NCBI GenBank assembly: GCA_018287875.1
Contig: JAGVVL010000015.1
Coordinates: 1,922,001-1,986,000 of the forward strand
DNA length: 64,000 bases
Direction: 5' to 3'
Origin: Nigrospora sphaerica
Taxonomy: Eukaryota > Ascomycota > Sordariomycetes > Amphisphaeriales > Apiosporaceae
This document shows, piece after piece, positions 10,179 to 21,445 of this stretch. Under the pieces are notes generated by a model that saw nothing but the letters and a program-made list of their open reading frames with translations, was not told the origin of the DNA and did no database searches. A program made the translations under genes and the position numbers. Numbering within the stretch: position 1 is the first letter of the stretch; every line of letters begins with the position of its first letter.

Positions 10179-13100
10179 TTATGTATGCCGCTCCATCTCA
10201 TCGTCTAGTTCCATGTCCATCATGTCAATGCCGGGGTTGGTCGCTCCCGTGCTGCCGGGCGGGCGGGCCATCAGGGAGATGGGCCGTCCTGAGCGCTCCT
10301 GCATCTCTGGCACCTTGGCCGCCGGGGCCTCGCCGCGCTGTGGCGACAGCTCCGTGGTCTTGCAGCCCTCCAAGTTCTCGACAAGACCGGCCAAACTGCT
10401 GGGTGAGTTTGCTTGGGCGAATTCGCGATGTGAGATCTCCGCCTTGTCGTTCCCAAAGTTGTCGAACGTATCCGCCCCCTGCGAAAATTCCGCGTTTCTG
10501 TCCGAGCCGCCACACGAACTGCCAAGCGTAGCCAGAGACGAGCTTCGGCTATGCTTCCGTTTCGCTGGAGAGGCGAAAGAGTTGGCTCCGGGATACATGG
10601 GAACCTGAGGGGCCGGGGCACCTTCGTGCTGCTCTTGTTCCTGAGCAAGCTCCTGCTGAAAGGACCGGTTGTCGGATTGTACGAAGCGCTGGTGCTGTCA
10701 GTAATCCCGCAGTGCAACACGCACATCTCACATGGAAGCGACTTACTCGCAGCGCCGAAGGCAACGGGACCACTTCCTGCTGCATGGCGGCCTCCCTCGC
10801 ATAGACCAGAATTGGGTACTTAGACTCGGATCCGGCCGCCACAAGGACGTCGTTCAAACACGTTTTCTGCAACACTGATCAACACTGCTCGTCGGCATCA
10901 AGGAGCCTGGGGTCTTACTTCGACCGTGATAGGATTGACATCGTTGGCCGAGTAGCCAACCTTCCACCACTGGTCTCGGGGCGCCGAGGCCTGTCCCTCG
11001 AAGTCGATAAGGTCGTCTTCTCGCCGGACACACAAGTATGTGATGTCAGGGTCAGTAGCCACGCCCCGTAGCTCGTACCGGAGGCTTGGGTTCCATAGTT
11101 GGGGCTCATAGCGCTCGGGGTCATCGGGGTGAATGTACTTCGCGTGAAACTCGGCATCGGCTTCCTCCTCTCGACAGGTCAGTACCTTTGAGTACTTTTC
11201 TAATGCCTCGGTGCACTGGCGTCTCCGCGCCTCGATAACTGCAGGCAGTCAGCAATGACGTCCGAGGCGCGCCCCGAAAAGGGGTGGACCACATACGGGC
11301 AAACTGTTCATTAATGCTTTCGAGCCGCTCCCTGCCCGTCTTTATGCACTGCTCCCATTTCTGCTGCTTTCTTCTCTCCTCGTCAGTGAGCTCGTAGGGT
11401 AGTGACCAGGTGGTGAGATCGTATAGATCTCGAAAGGTGGGAACGGCGCCCTCGTCCATTCGACTTTGCATGCTTCGCCACTGCGCCATCTTGCGTTGCC
11501 GTTCAAGCAGCCCCTCGCAGGTTGTGATCATCTTCTGCCAGCAGTCGCGGCCGTTATGTGGGCTGCTGAGCCAGTCAGGCATTTGTCGGCAGCCAGACTC
11601 GCCGTAACAAGCCAACGCGCTTCCTTCCCATTTCTTAATGGTTGCCAGGCCCGTTTCCCGCGCTTTGCGAATACGGCTCTGCAGCAGCTTGGCCAGCTCT
11701 TTGTGCGTATTGCTGTAGCGGTCGAGGTAGAGAACGGCCGGAATGTCAATCGCCTTGCTGATCCCGTCACCGCCAAACTTGATGGTGAACACATCGCTTG
11801 CTTTTTCCAGATAGGCAGACACAGGTTCTTCCATTACTTCGGAACTGTCCGAAAAGGCCTGGTTCCAGAACAGCCGGTCGATCGCGTCGTAGAGAGTGTT
11901 GACCTCGCTGCAGGCTTCACCCGCCAGCTTGAGATCAAGGAAGGAGAACCGTTCGGGCGACCCGGCGTCCAGACCTAGTTCCGGGAGGGCAGGCTCGAGC
12001 CCGGCGGTGGATACCATAGCATCGATGTGCTCAGGAGCGCAGCTGGTGCCGGCATCCAACAGAGCGCCAAGAAAACCGGCCTCGAGGTGTGGCGGCCTCC
12101 ATTCCCCAAGGCTCGGGTCAACAGCTTTAGTCTCGGCCAATACGTCAACTGTTCCGTAGGCTCGCTCCGTACCGTCGAGGAAAGCTACGAGACGCTGCAA
12201 TTCCTCGGCAAATTCGGGCCGGTCCCCATCCCCCGCCACATCGGTGCCGTACTGCGCGGACTTGGTAATGGGTGCACCTTTCCACCAGTCCAGGTGGTGG
12301 CCGTAGTTATTGGCAAGGGGACCGCTGAACAACATGATGTTTCTGGTTGCCGGGATCGTGTGGAAGATGGATACCAAGCCGCCCGTGCGGTGACGGTTGG
12401 TGCGTCCCTTGACCGAGCGGAGGAAGGCCGGTGTTCCGGGGGCTCTCTGCCGAGCCGAGGGCGCAGGTTCCGGCTTCACTGCCTCGTCGGCCTTGGTGGG
12501 CACCAAAGCCCATTGTTCCTGGTCGTACTCGGATCGGTTGGCGGGCCCAAAGTGTTTGACGCTGGTGTCGTTGTCGACGACGCCGGCCTCCTGGGGCGGA
12601 AGGCCGGATTCCGCAGCCGACTCGGCGAGGGCACGCTGTAGATCGGCAGCTTCGTCGGCGGCAGTGGTGGGGGCGCCTGGAGGGTACAAACTGGTCAGTT
12701 CTGCATTGTCGAGACCAACAGGGGCTGTACCTGCTGCCTCGCGATACGTTGATTCCACGAGCTTACCCATGGGCGACCGGTTGTTGGTTCGGGACGGAGG
12801 ACGAGTCGGAGCAGCACTGTTGTGATGGCTCAGTTGTGGCAAGGCATCCGGGCCGTGAATATTGAACGCTACAAGGTCCGAGTAAGTCATGCTGCCCTCT
12901 GGCCTGCTAAGGACAGCCTGGACGCCCTACCAATCTCAACATCGGTCGGCCGGTCGCCATCACGGCCGCTTTCGAAAACCGACTCGTCCCAGGTGTACTT
13001 GGTGCTGTCCGGGTCGTCGAAGAATTCGGATACCACACGATCGGGGTCGTTGCCGTTGGCCTAGGCGAGTCGATCAGCATCCGGGGCTCTGCGCGGCTTG

Positions 13101-13258
13101 CCATGGCATGGTTGTTGAACGGGAGGAGGGCCCGGCGACGGGCATGGGCAGGCACGCCGACTGACCTTGAGACGCATGACGGCCTGGGCCCTCGTAAGGC
13201 CGGTCAGACCGCACACATTGTCGATGACATCCTCGGCGGGGTCGTCGGAGGCAGCCAT
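10179..13258 (-). CDS. UBA- and UIM-containing protein with USP-like region (Rup1-like)
   Basis: Six exons (minus order 13166-13258, 12931-13060, 11297-12868, 10919-11238, 10747-10866, 10179-10694) join in frame to 916 residues. Residues about 11-47 form a UBA domain (VIDNVCGLTGLTRAQAVMRLK then NDPDRVVSEFF). A ubiquitin-interacting motif (DEAADLQRALAESAAE) sits near 146-162. The middle and end resemble the ubiquitin-protease fold: FHTIPATRNIMLF, LQRLVAFLDGTERAYG, and late blocks ITYLCVRRE, DQWWKVGYS and KYPILVYA, like the His-box half of USP25/28 or Ubp2. I see no clear Cys box, so it may be a non-catalytic ubiquitin-binding scaffold, as yeast Rup1 is for Rsp5 and Ubp2. The tail is Ser-rich with a basic KRKHSR stretch. 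Family placement is inferred; UBA and UIM are directly visible. Confidence 0.85.
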
Positions 13259-14910
13259 GGTCGCAACCGCGCGACGAGGGCTAACTGGCTACCGGCGACG
13301 GAGCGGAGCCGAAGGGGAAATGGGGGAGTCGTTACCGGTCGGATTCGGTGCCGGGCCGGGCTGCGCTGGGGGAGCTGGGCTCTTGTGTGCGCAGTTGCGC
13401 AAAACGACCGAGGGGCGGAAGGAGCCCTAGCCAGGAATACGGGATGATGATGCGAACAAACGACGGTTGGCGTCCACTACTGGAGAGCTGCCAGCAACGG
13501 CCGCGGTGCAGGATGGGGAATAAGGAATGTTCATAGGTGACACACAGGCAATAGGCAGGCCAGCATCACCACCGCATTACCTCTGTTGAGACCGGGAGAG
13601 TCCTCGGGATGACGGGCGCTTTCTGCGGTTCGAATCGTGAGCTCTCCGCCGTGGGACGGGATGGGAAAGCAGTGACGCTTTGTTACTGGAGGTCTTCTAT
13701 CCAGACAGGGAAGCTCGCTTTAGCAGCCCCCTTGCCGCTCTGCTGCTTGCTTCCAGGGTGGACGGGCGACATTCTGGAGCGGAGCAGCCCAGAGCGACTT
13801 CCCGTGTCCGGATGGGCTTATTGCCACGGCGTCCTGGGCACTCCATTCGGACACGGGCGTTGCGGTTCCCCCAAGCCTGCAGGCTCGCCTCTTTTGCCCA
13901 CTCCATCTGCCCCGTGTTAGTGCCGAGACTGCTGCCGCTAGAAGAATCTGGAGTCCAGGGCGGCAAAAGGACCGTTTCCATCTCACAGTTATGGTCGCCC
14001 TGCTGGCGAGCCGTAGCCCGTTTGGATATTATGTAGGCCATACTGCTATTTTTGAATTACGCATGCCGTGTGCAGTACCTTACCTGGGACTCGAGCGGCA
14101 TGTTGATTTGACACAGGCCTGGCTGATGGGTGCACTCGCAGCTTGTCTGGCAGCAGGTACAAGAGAAGAACTCGTGCATTCCTTGCCTACCAGTTCGATT
14201 TGTTCAGCTACGTACTTCACGTTTTCCCGGACTCCTGGTAGAAAGAAGAGCCGTCTAGGCTATCCTCCAGACTCCCAACTTGGAATGCCGTTGGGCTTTC
14301 TACCAACGGCAGTTTTCTTCCAGTTATGTAAGATAATGTACCTATCTATCATCTATGAACGGGCCCGCTGTGGACTAGTTGATACGTTATTCGTGTACTG
14401 CCCTGAAAAGATAATCGGTTCGAAGCTACCTTTTAACAACGGGACTGTTGGACTGTGCCGCTTCGCCAGCTGTAGCTTGAGCCCAACATGCCATCAAATC
14501 TGCCCGGAGGACAGCGGCCCGTCTCATCGCCCTCCGGGGAGGAAGCCAGGGCGACGTGCCCGATAACGTCGAGAGAGGCCGGTTTGGAGCGAGTGCGGTG
14601 ATTTGTGTGCGAATGTACGTCTAATGGTCTCGATCTCATTCGCCTATTGACAGGCATTAGCCAAGGCTTCCGCCGAACGTGAGCCGTCTGCAACTCCTCT
14701 ATCTCCTATATCGAGAACCGGCAACCAAAAGCTCAAGAAAAGAAAAACCCCCCATGATCCGGGCGAATAATAACTTGTAACAAGACGTGCCCAACTAGAG
14801 GCTTTCAAGATCCCTAAAACGCCTGAACCAACGCTATGCAATTGTATCGTGATGTGACGAAGAGCAGTCCGGTTCCTCTTGCCGCCAACGGCCGGCGAGC
14901 TGGGAGCCAA
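13259..14910. other. Intergenic, no gene seen
   Basis: Promoter side of the UBA/UIM gene and 3' flank of cdc34. Open frames here (for example around 13680-14036 and 13991-14566) lack domains and do not splice into anything recognisable. An imperfect inverted repeat near 13.8 kb is listed separately. Confidence 0.5.
13801..13857. repeat. Imperfect inverted repeat with 27-base loop
   Basis: CCCGTGTCCGGATGG at 13801-13815 is matched by CCATTCGGACACGGG at 13843-13857, its reverse complement at 14 of 15 positions. Pairing extends imperfectly outward on both sides. It is non-coding, about 550 bases upstream of the UBA/UIM gene start. It could be a chance hairpin, a regulatory palindrome or a remnant of a small element. 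Confidence 0.7.
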
Positions 14911-15828
14911 TCACCGCTGGGCACCTCCGGCTCTTGTGTTCTCCTCCTCACTGGCGTCCTCCTCCTCGTCGCCGTCGTCTCCGAAATCGGCCATCTCGCC
15001 TTCGCTTCCCGTGTCGCTACCGCCGAAGTCGAGCTCTTCGTCGCTCTCGGCCCAGAATGCGGCCTCGTCGTCGACGGATTTGGGCGGTGCCTCCACCAGG
15101 GTGGTCGGCATGACGAAGCCGGCCGGAATGTCCGACTTGGATTTCTCCACGATCGCGGCGGCTCGCTTGTTGTAGGCTGCGCGGTCGTCTCGGTACATGA
15201 TGCTGGCATCGACGTTGGCGGGCGAGTTGATTTCGGGATCGTCCAAGAGGAGCAGCACCGAGCGGAGAACCGACTCCACGCCCTGTAGAGGGGACCACCG
15301 CTCGCTGGCGTGCTCGCCGGACATGATGTCCTCGCCGGGGTTGTGGAGGATGGAAATGCAGAGCTTGCCGTCGGGGTAGACGTTGGGATGGTAGATAGGC
15401 ACCTGGAACTTGAACGTGGGAGGCTGGTAGGGATATTCTTCGCTGAAGGTCATCTCCGCCTGTACGGTGCACTCGTCAGCAAAAGGGCCAATGTGTCGTA
15501 TCGGTGCGTCCTGCCTTCACCCACCTTGAAATAGCCACCGTTGAAGGCGCTCTCGGAGTTGATGACCATGAGGCCCAGCCTCCAGCGGTAGATGTTATCG
15601 TTCACCAGCTGCGGCCAGTTAGTAAATCAACTCGTGTCTCCCTTCGCCACATGCTTGGCTTGCCGCGCTGGAGCGTGCCCCCTCGTGCGCTCAAGCAGTC
15701 GCAGCCCAACGAGGTGCGACGGCACTTACATCGATGTTGACCCATTTCTCCTTGCCCAGCTCAGCCAGTTCCGACATGAGACGATGCTTGGCACCGGCGG
15801 CGGCAGACGTGCCCTTAGAGGATGCCAT
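14911..15828 (-). CDS. cdc34: Ubiquitin-conjugating enzyme E2 Cdc34/Ubc3
   Basis: Three exons (minus order 15730-15828, 15525-15608, 14911-15459) give 243 residues. The UBC fold is complete: start near RLMSELAELGKEKWVNI, core block FSEEYPYQPPTFKF, then HPN with the catalytic Cys at residue 95 in YPDGKLCISILH. Right after it comes the extra acidic loop HNPGEDIMSGEHASERW, which among E2s marks the Cdc34/Ubc7 group. The C-terminal tail is highly acidic (DEELDFGGSD, DDGDEEEDASEEEN), which separates Cdc34 from Ubc7; in yeast this tail binds the SCF cullin-RING ligase. Cdc34 builds Lys48-linked chains on SCF substrates such as Sic1 for G1/S entry. Introns are 121 and 65 bases, and all joins are in frame. 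The next gene on the same strand is another ubiquitin-system protein. Confidence 0.96.
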
Positions 15829-18800
15829 GGTCGCGCGTGGAGGTGCTGCTGATGTGGTGAGGCTGAGGCAAAGTTGTTGGGCGCAGGCGCAGGGGAGATG
15901 GGAACGAAGATCGAGGCGGTGTGAAGGTTGATAAAGTGGTGTATGAGGCAGGAGACGTCGAGGGGTTGACTTGAGCCCCGGAAAAAACTAGGTCGCGTGC
16001 CGCAGGGTGGCCAACCCAGACTGACTCTAAATAGTAGTAACCGGTAGACGACGGGCTTGGGTAGAGAGTGAAAGTAATTCCGAGCCAACGCCGGCGTCGG
16101 AGGACTGACCGTCGGTGATGGGTACAGTCACGCAGGGCCGGGGGTGGAGGGACGAGGCGAGAAGTCGAGGGCGAAAGAAAGCACCAAGGGAGCAAGGAAA
16201 TGGACTTTTGACTCGCGCCAGGCCGGGGCGAAAAGGGCACTTCGTTCTTAACTTGTACCGACGCGGACCAGAACGAAAAGCACCGAAAGAACAAGCAACG
16301 CTGGCTCTCTCCCGCGCTCGCTATTGCTTTGCACGCCGTTTCGCTCTCTCGCTCTCTCTCACAAATGCACTCTCTCTGGTGCACTCGCTCACTCACTCCC
16401 GCTTCCCTCTCTGTGTGCGTCTGGACCGGAAGATGGGCTGGCTGGATTTAAAGATTGCGGTGCGGCTTCCAAGGCACAGGCGGGGACTTGGGTTTTAAAG
16501 TCGAGTGACACCATCAAGATGATCCGTCTGTGGCGCCCCAGGCATGGATGCGTCGGGTAGTCGATAGGCCCCAACCTAAGGCTCCATCCTGGCATGGGAT
16601 GGGACGGGAACATCAAGGCCCACCGGGTCTGCAGAAGCACCGGCATCGTTGGCATCCGACCTGCCGACCACCATCCATCCCATCCCATCCCGTTGGAACA
16701 AGGAAACCTACCCTTAGAGTGCCTGAGGTGCCTGAGCTCGACCGAGGTACCTCGCTCGCCTCGTGGCGGGCCCTTCTGACTCGTGCTCGGGAGGGAGGTT
16801 GGCCGTTTCCACGCCGCCACAGCCCGCCAACAAGCGACTCGCAAGAGGCGTCATCATGACCAGCCGCACGGCAGCCGACGGTATGGCCACCCCCCGGGCC
16901 CATCCTGCCGTCAGCCCAGCAGCCCAACAGCAAGAGCAGGCCCCTGCCGGAGCAGCCAGTCCGCCCAGCCCTTTCGAAATTCCGGAGGATGCAACCAACG
17001 CGGAGCCTACCTACGGCGGCAGACTACACCAGCGCAGCGCCCACGTATTTCGTACAGAGTCCGTACATGCATGGATCCTCACGGAATCTTGTCGGGGTCG
17101 CGTTCCTGCAGGCAAGCAGCGCAAGTCAGGGCCATGGCGCGCTTTTCTTTATTCCCCTTTCCCTCCAGGCTAACCTGCCCGTCGCCCACCTGCGGAGAGC
17201 CTTTTTCTCCCTCAAGGGCCGAACTCCCAGATAGATGTGGAGGGGGAAAGTGATTCAGACAAGATGCGCGCACCCGTCAATGACATACTGCCTAATATAT
17301 CCGTATACATCGTACATATCCTCTGTGAGAGCCCCGGTTGCAACCCCCCAGGGTCGCCTGCCGGAATGTCACGGCTTCTGTCGCCCGCCACGCTTTGGCA
17401 TACCTAAAGCGTGATGATTTGATGTCATCCCAAGCCAGCTGCGTCGGCCCACGGCTTTTCAGCGCTTTTGGACCTGCCAGTGCAAGCCGTGGTGGTTTCA
17501 TGTCCAAGTTGGGGCAGTATAAACGGGGGTGCTTGTGTCTTATTGCGTAGGTAGGTAGGTTGCGCCTGGTGTGCTTTTGGAGAGCTTCGGTGTCGCATCC
17601 AATCCCTGGACATGACCACGCCGCGCCGTCTTTGGCTGCCACTCCGCCGACAAGTGCTCTACGAAGTACAACATGTCTCATTGCGCGGGCCGGTGAGGTA
17701 CAGTATTTAGAACCGGAGGAGGCGTTAGTCGGAGGAAGCATCGCAAAGATTACCGACAGGCGACCTGTGATCCATACCAGTATGTAGTTGCAACTTTTCG
17801 GCAGGGGTTTTGTCTATTATACTCCGTCGTCGTACCCCTGCCATGGCTGCCTACTGGTATATCGACTTGACTTATGTTGGACACCTCTATGTTCGTGAGA
17901 AAGAGGCAGCCATGCCAGCCTGCGGTGGAATCCTTGAAGAGAAAGGTAGCGGTCGCAGGAGATACCAGGTTCAATGGCCAGTTGGTCGCTTAGAAGCTGG
18001 GCGCTGGAGAGAACTAACTGCATGCGTGCTTGGGAGTGTCAAATATCCTGCGCGGTATACATCTAGCTCTGGTCCTCCCAGGACGGGCAATGTTGAGACG
18101 CCCGCGTCCTCGAGTCGGTAATGGCCGTGGTCAGACGTTAGTGATGGCGAGACTCGGCCTGGCTAATGAACGGAGGGTTCCAATCTGACGGAACCCACAC
18201 GACAACGCAGGGCCCCTCCGCTTTTGTTTAACGTAGGGCGCGTGCGCGTATGCGTGTGGTTGAATGGGTGGTCAGGCGTGCCAATAGGTACAGAGAAGAG
18301 CGCCTCTGCTTGCCCTGTCGTTATTGGAAAGACGACGGCTTGCCAGAAAGCGGGCGATCGTTAGGTTAGTAATACCACACAGGTTCATGCGGGCGGCCTA
18401 GTGGCAGGCTCGGGGGGAGGCAGCGATCGATCGATGAGGTGAAAGCTCCAGGGGATGCCGTCAGAGAGGCACTGGTTCTGCTTGTCTCACGGTAAATTGC
18501 GGTAGGCACTACGCCCTCGGTCGGAGCCGATTGAAGACGAGGGAAGCCCTCCCAAACGTGTCGGCCCTGGCCCGCTTGGTGCAGCCGCCATCGACGTGTC
18601 TGGAATTCGGCAGCGGCGGCCAACAGGCGGCGGTTGGACGCAGCGCAACGGAGCAAAAAGACTGGACGGCTCTGTGGTCCGATCCGACGGAACGTGACAC
18701 GACGGGCCTTTTGGGTCCCGTGCGTCGTCGTCCGTCTAGTGGTGACATCCAGCGAGGTGGGCAGGGAGTAGAAGATGGTTAGTGCTTGTTTGTACAAGCC

Positions 18801-19314
18801 ACCGGTACACAGTATGCGGTTTGGAGACTAACACACGGTACGCTACACGCCGACGACCTGGAGCCGGGGGGCGGACGCGTTGGGGGTGGACAAGAGGCCC
18901 TGAGAGAGGAGAGGAGAGGGCACGGGTGTGGGCGTAGTGCCATAGCAACGCACCCGTTCGTTGCAGCCCGCACAGAGAGACGGAAGAATCCACGGATGGG
19001 AAGGATGGGGGTGGATAACAGTGAAGCGGGGCGGAGGGACGCGCGAAACAGGGGGCGTGTGCGGAGTGGGGCTGGCGGTCTGGGAGCTGAGTGCTGCGCT
19101 GGCTGACAGCGCCTCGGTGCTGGGGGTACCTCGAGGTATGTACCCGGGGACTCGGGCTGCCAACAGCAGGCCTCAGCTGGACTGCCTGTCTGGCACTAGC
19201 GTTGGGGGCTCGGGGGTCAGGCTCTGCCTACACCGTACGCCGACGGCAAGGTACGACGGTGAGGTACATACAGTACCTATCTACTGTGTGTATGTGTGGG
19301 TGTGGGCGTTTCGC

Positions 19315-19320
<6 letters not shown>

Positions 19321-19360
<40 letters not shown>
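19321..19360. repeat. (TG)20 microsatellite
   Basis: Twenty perfect TG units, preceded by interrupted TG/GTGTATGTG sequence. It lies about 860 bases upstream of the med19 start codon. Confidence 0.95.
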
Positions 19361-19362
<2 letters not shown>

Positions 19363-19425
19363 GCCTGCTCGCCCGCTCGCTCGCCTGCAGCCCGGGTCCA
19401 GCCCATGGAGCAACCAACACTTGGA

Positions 19426-19491
19426 CCAGCGCCCAGCGCCCAGCGCCCAGCGCCCAGTGCCAGCGCCCAGTGCCAGCGCCAGCGCCAGCGC
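19426..19491. repeat. GCCCAGC/GCCAGC minisatellite
   Basis: Consecutive near-identical units of GCCCAGC, GTGCCAGC and GCCAGC run head to tail just downstream of the (TG)20 tract. The region is non-coding. Confidence 0.85.
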
Positions 19492-20220
19492 GGGCACAAG
19501 CACCAAGCCCATTCTTGCTCGCCGCCGCCCTTCAGTAGAACCTGCCTGGTCGGCTGCTGTTCCCATCCAACATCAACATCTCATCACCCTTCCGACCTCA
19601 ACCACCGACGAGCGCCGGCGTGCAACGACCCCCGCGACATCGACCAGCATCGCGTCCGTTGCCGACCCGACATTCACCACCGTGAAGAACCCCGTATCTC
19701 GATTGCGGCCAATTCATTTTGTGCATGCAGTCCGGCACGTCGGGTCTTTCCCACGACCCCAACCGGTCGTGACGACGGTTTTTCGCCTCATCCCGCGCGA
19801 CGCCGCCCGCAACACGACTGTCATCCGTCCGATCCGATCCGAATTCTTCGCATCTCGCCCATCGTCGCTCACTCGGCACCGCCAAAGGGAGAGCGGGAGT
19901 GACGCGGCCGAGCGAACAAACGGCACCGCGCCTTCTTTGACCACCCTCGCTTTCTTTCCACGACACGGCCCGTTTTGACCCCCTCCCCAGCCTGCGTCGG
20001 TCGGCCTAGCGTCCTGGTTTTTCCGACCTCCTCTCACTCTCCACCCCCGACCACGAACGCAGCCCCCCCGTTGTCGCCGCGGCCCCGTATTGACGACCTT
20101 GCTGCATCATCCTTTTCCTCATCGGCCCGCGCGTCGTCCGGCATTTCCCCAGCGACCGGCCAGCCGCTGTGCTCATCCCCCAACATCGACGCCGCTGCCG
20201 ATTCTGGCCGCTGGTTCTCA

Positions 20221-21445
20221 ATGGCGACAATGTCCTTCAATCCCCAAACGCCTCAAAGTCCGTCGCAATTGTCACCGAGTACCGCGGACCCGTTATCGAG
20301 CATGAACTCGTCCATGACTTCGACCGTCACCACCCTGCCGACCCCCGCCCACAGCGTCAACGGCTCGGTGCAGCACGGCGAAAACGCCCACGACGTCGCC
20401 ATGTCGGACGCCGACTCGCCGCACAAGCGGAAACGCGTGCCCGAGGATATGGGCGATCACGGCCATAAGAAAGTCCACCTCGAGGATCCTCGCAGACTGG
20501 GTATTGAGGACCTTCACATGGATGTTGGCGAAAAGTACCTTCTTTGCAGAACTCGTAAGGCTCTCCCTCCACCATGACTGCACTAACGGATCGCTCGTCC
20601 CATTCTCCCCAGCCGCGGTTGGCAGCCTTCCACACAGGAACGTCTGGTTGACACTGCTCTCTTCTCTAGCCCATTCTCGGCCGCTGCATCGTGTGACTGA
20701 AGACCTCTTTGAGGTTTTCGGTCTGACCGGCATTGCTGCCGAGGTCGCACGTACAAAGCCAAATGGTGAGAAGAATGCACTGCGAAAGACGTACAAGGGG
20801 CACATCAAGTCGCTCGGCGTCAATGGTCATTTCGATAAGGTCGAAAAGGACGCGTTCGACCCCGACGGCTTTATTGCCATGTGTGGGTTCCCCGAACACG
20901 ATTGGTTCGTTCACGAGGTCAGCGGCAAGGAGATTGACAAAGGCCTGGCCGAGCCGGCGCAGTCGAGTCTCCTGCGCGCCATGACCATGGCCAAGGGCCC
21001 GATTCCCAAGGAGATTTGGGACAGCTCCGTCCTCGGCGACCTAGCCCCGGGCAACATGACCAAGAAGTCCAAGGATGAATCCAAAAAGGGCGCGCCCGGC
21101 ACCCCGCTGACGGCGCCTACTGGTGGGATGGGCAGCAATGCCAGCAAGCTGCATGCCGCGCAAATCGATCGCACCAAGCGATTCGGCAAGAAGCGCAGCT
21201 ACCAGGATAGCAGTTTTGAGGGATACGGTGACGGTTTCCCCGACGATGCCGGATCTGGCTACTCGACGGCCGAGGGTGACGAGCGGTCGTCGAAGCTGAA
21301 GAGGAGAAAACAGGTGACTACAGATGCACTATAATCTGTTGTCCTGAGCCTCTTCGCTGACGTCCTTTGACAGAACCCCGGTGCAGGCTCGTCCTTCGGC
21401 GGAAGTGTACGACAGGCCTACAATGGCAGCGGCATAGGAATATGA
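20221..21445 (+). CDS. med19: Mediator subunit 19 (Rox3)
   Basis: Three exons (20221-20554, 20670-21313, 21374-21445) code 349 residues. The N-terminus is Ser/Thr/Pro-rich. The Rox3 core starts at [14 protein letters not shown], across the first splice join, and runs through [40 protein letters not shown], the [11 protein letters not shown] block and [24 protein letters not shown], as in fungal Med19. After the core comes a basic tail with [19 protein letters not shown] and SSKLKRRK. Med19 is in the head/middle of the Mediator complex, linking activators to RNA polymerase II in the nucleus. The last exon adds only 23 residues. The start could instead be the second Met at 20230. The antisense-free frame and GC3 bias support coding. 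Confidence 0.93.

Larger units (their letters stand above)
15829..20220. other. 4.4 kb divergent intergenic between cdc34 and med19
   Basis: No recognisable gene. Open frames of up to 313 codons at 18961-19978 are low-complexity products of a (TG)n tract and a GCCCAGC-type repeat and overlap one another in two frames, so I read them as leader sequence of med19. Poly-CTCT tracts lie near 16320-16400 upstream of cdc34. The distance to med19 is long for a housekeeping promoter and could hide an unannotated small gene or non-coding RNA. Confidence 0.5.

Noticed and set aside
11121..11296. Read-through of the UBA/UIM exon beyond 11297
   Set aside because: The frame drifts into unrelated residues; using the GTATGT donor and CTGCAG acceptor restores the conserved continuation.
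13627..13636. GGTTCGAATC, a tRNA B-box-like word
   Set aside because: No A box at the right distance and no cloverleaf or acceptor stem could be drawn around it.
18961..19978. Two overlapping plus-strand frames of about 300 codons
   Set aside because: Both run through the TG and GCCCAGC repeats in different frames, giving Cys/Val and Ser/Ala/Gln runs; neither has a domain. Probably the med19 leader.
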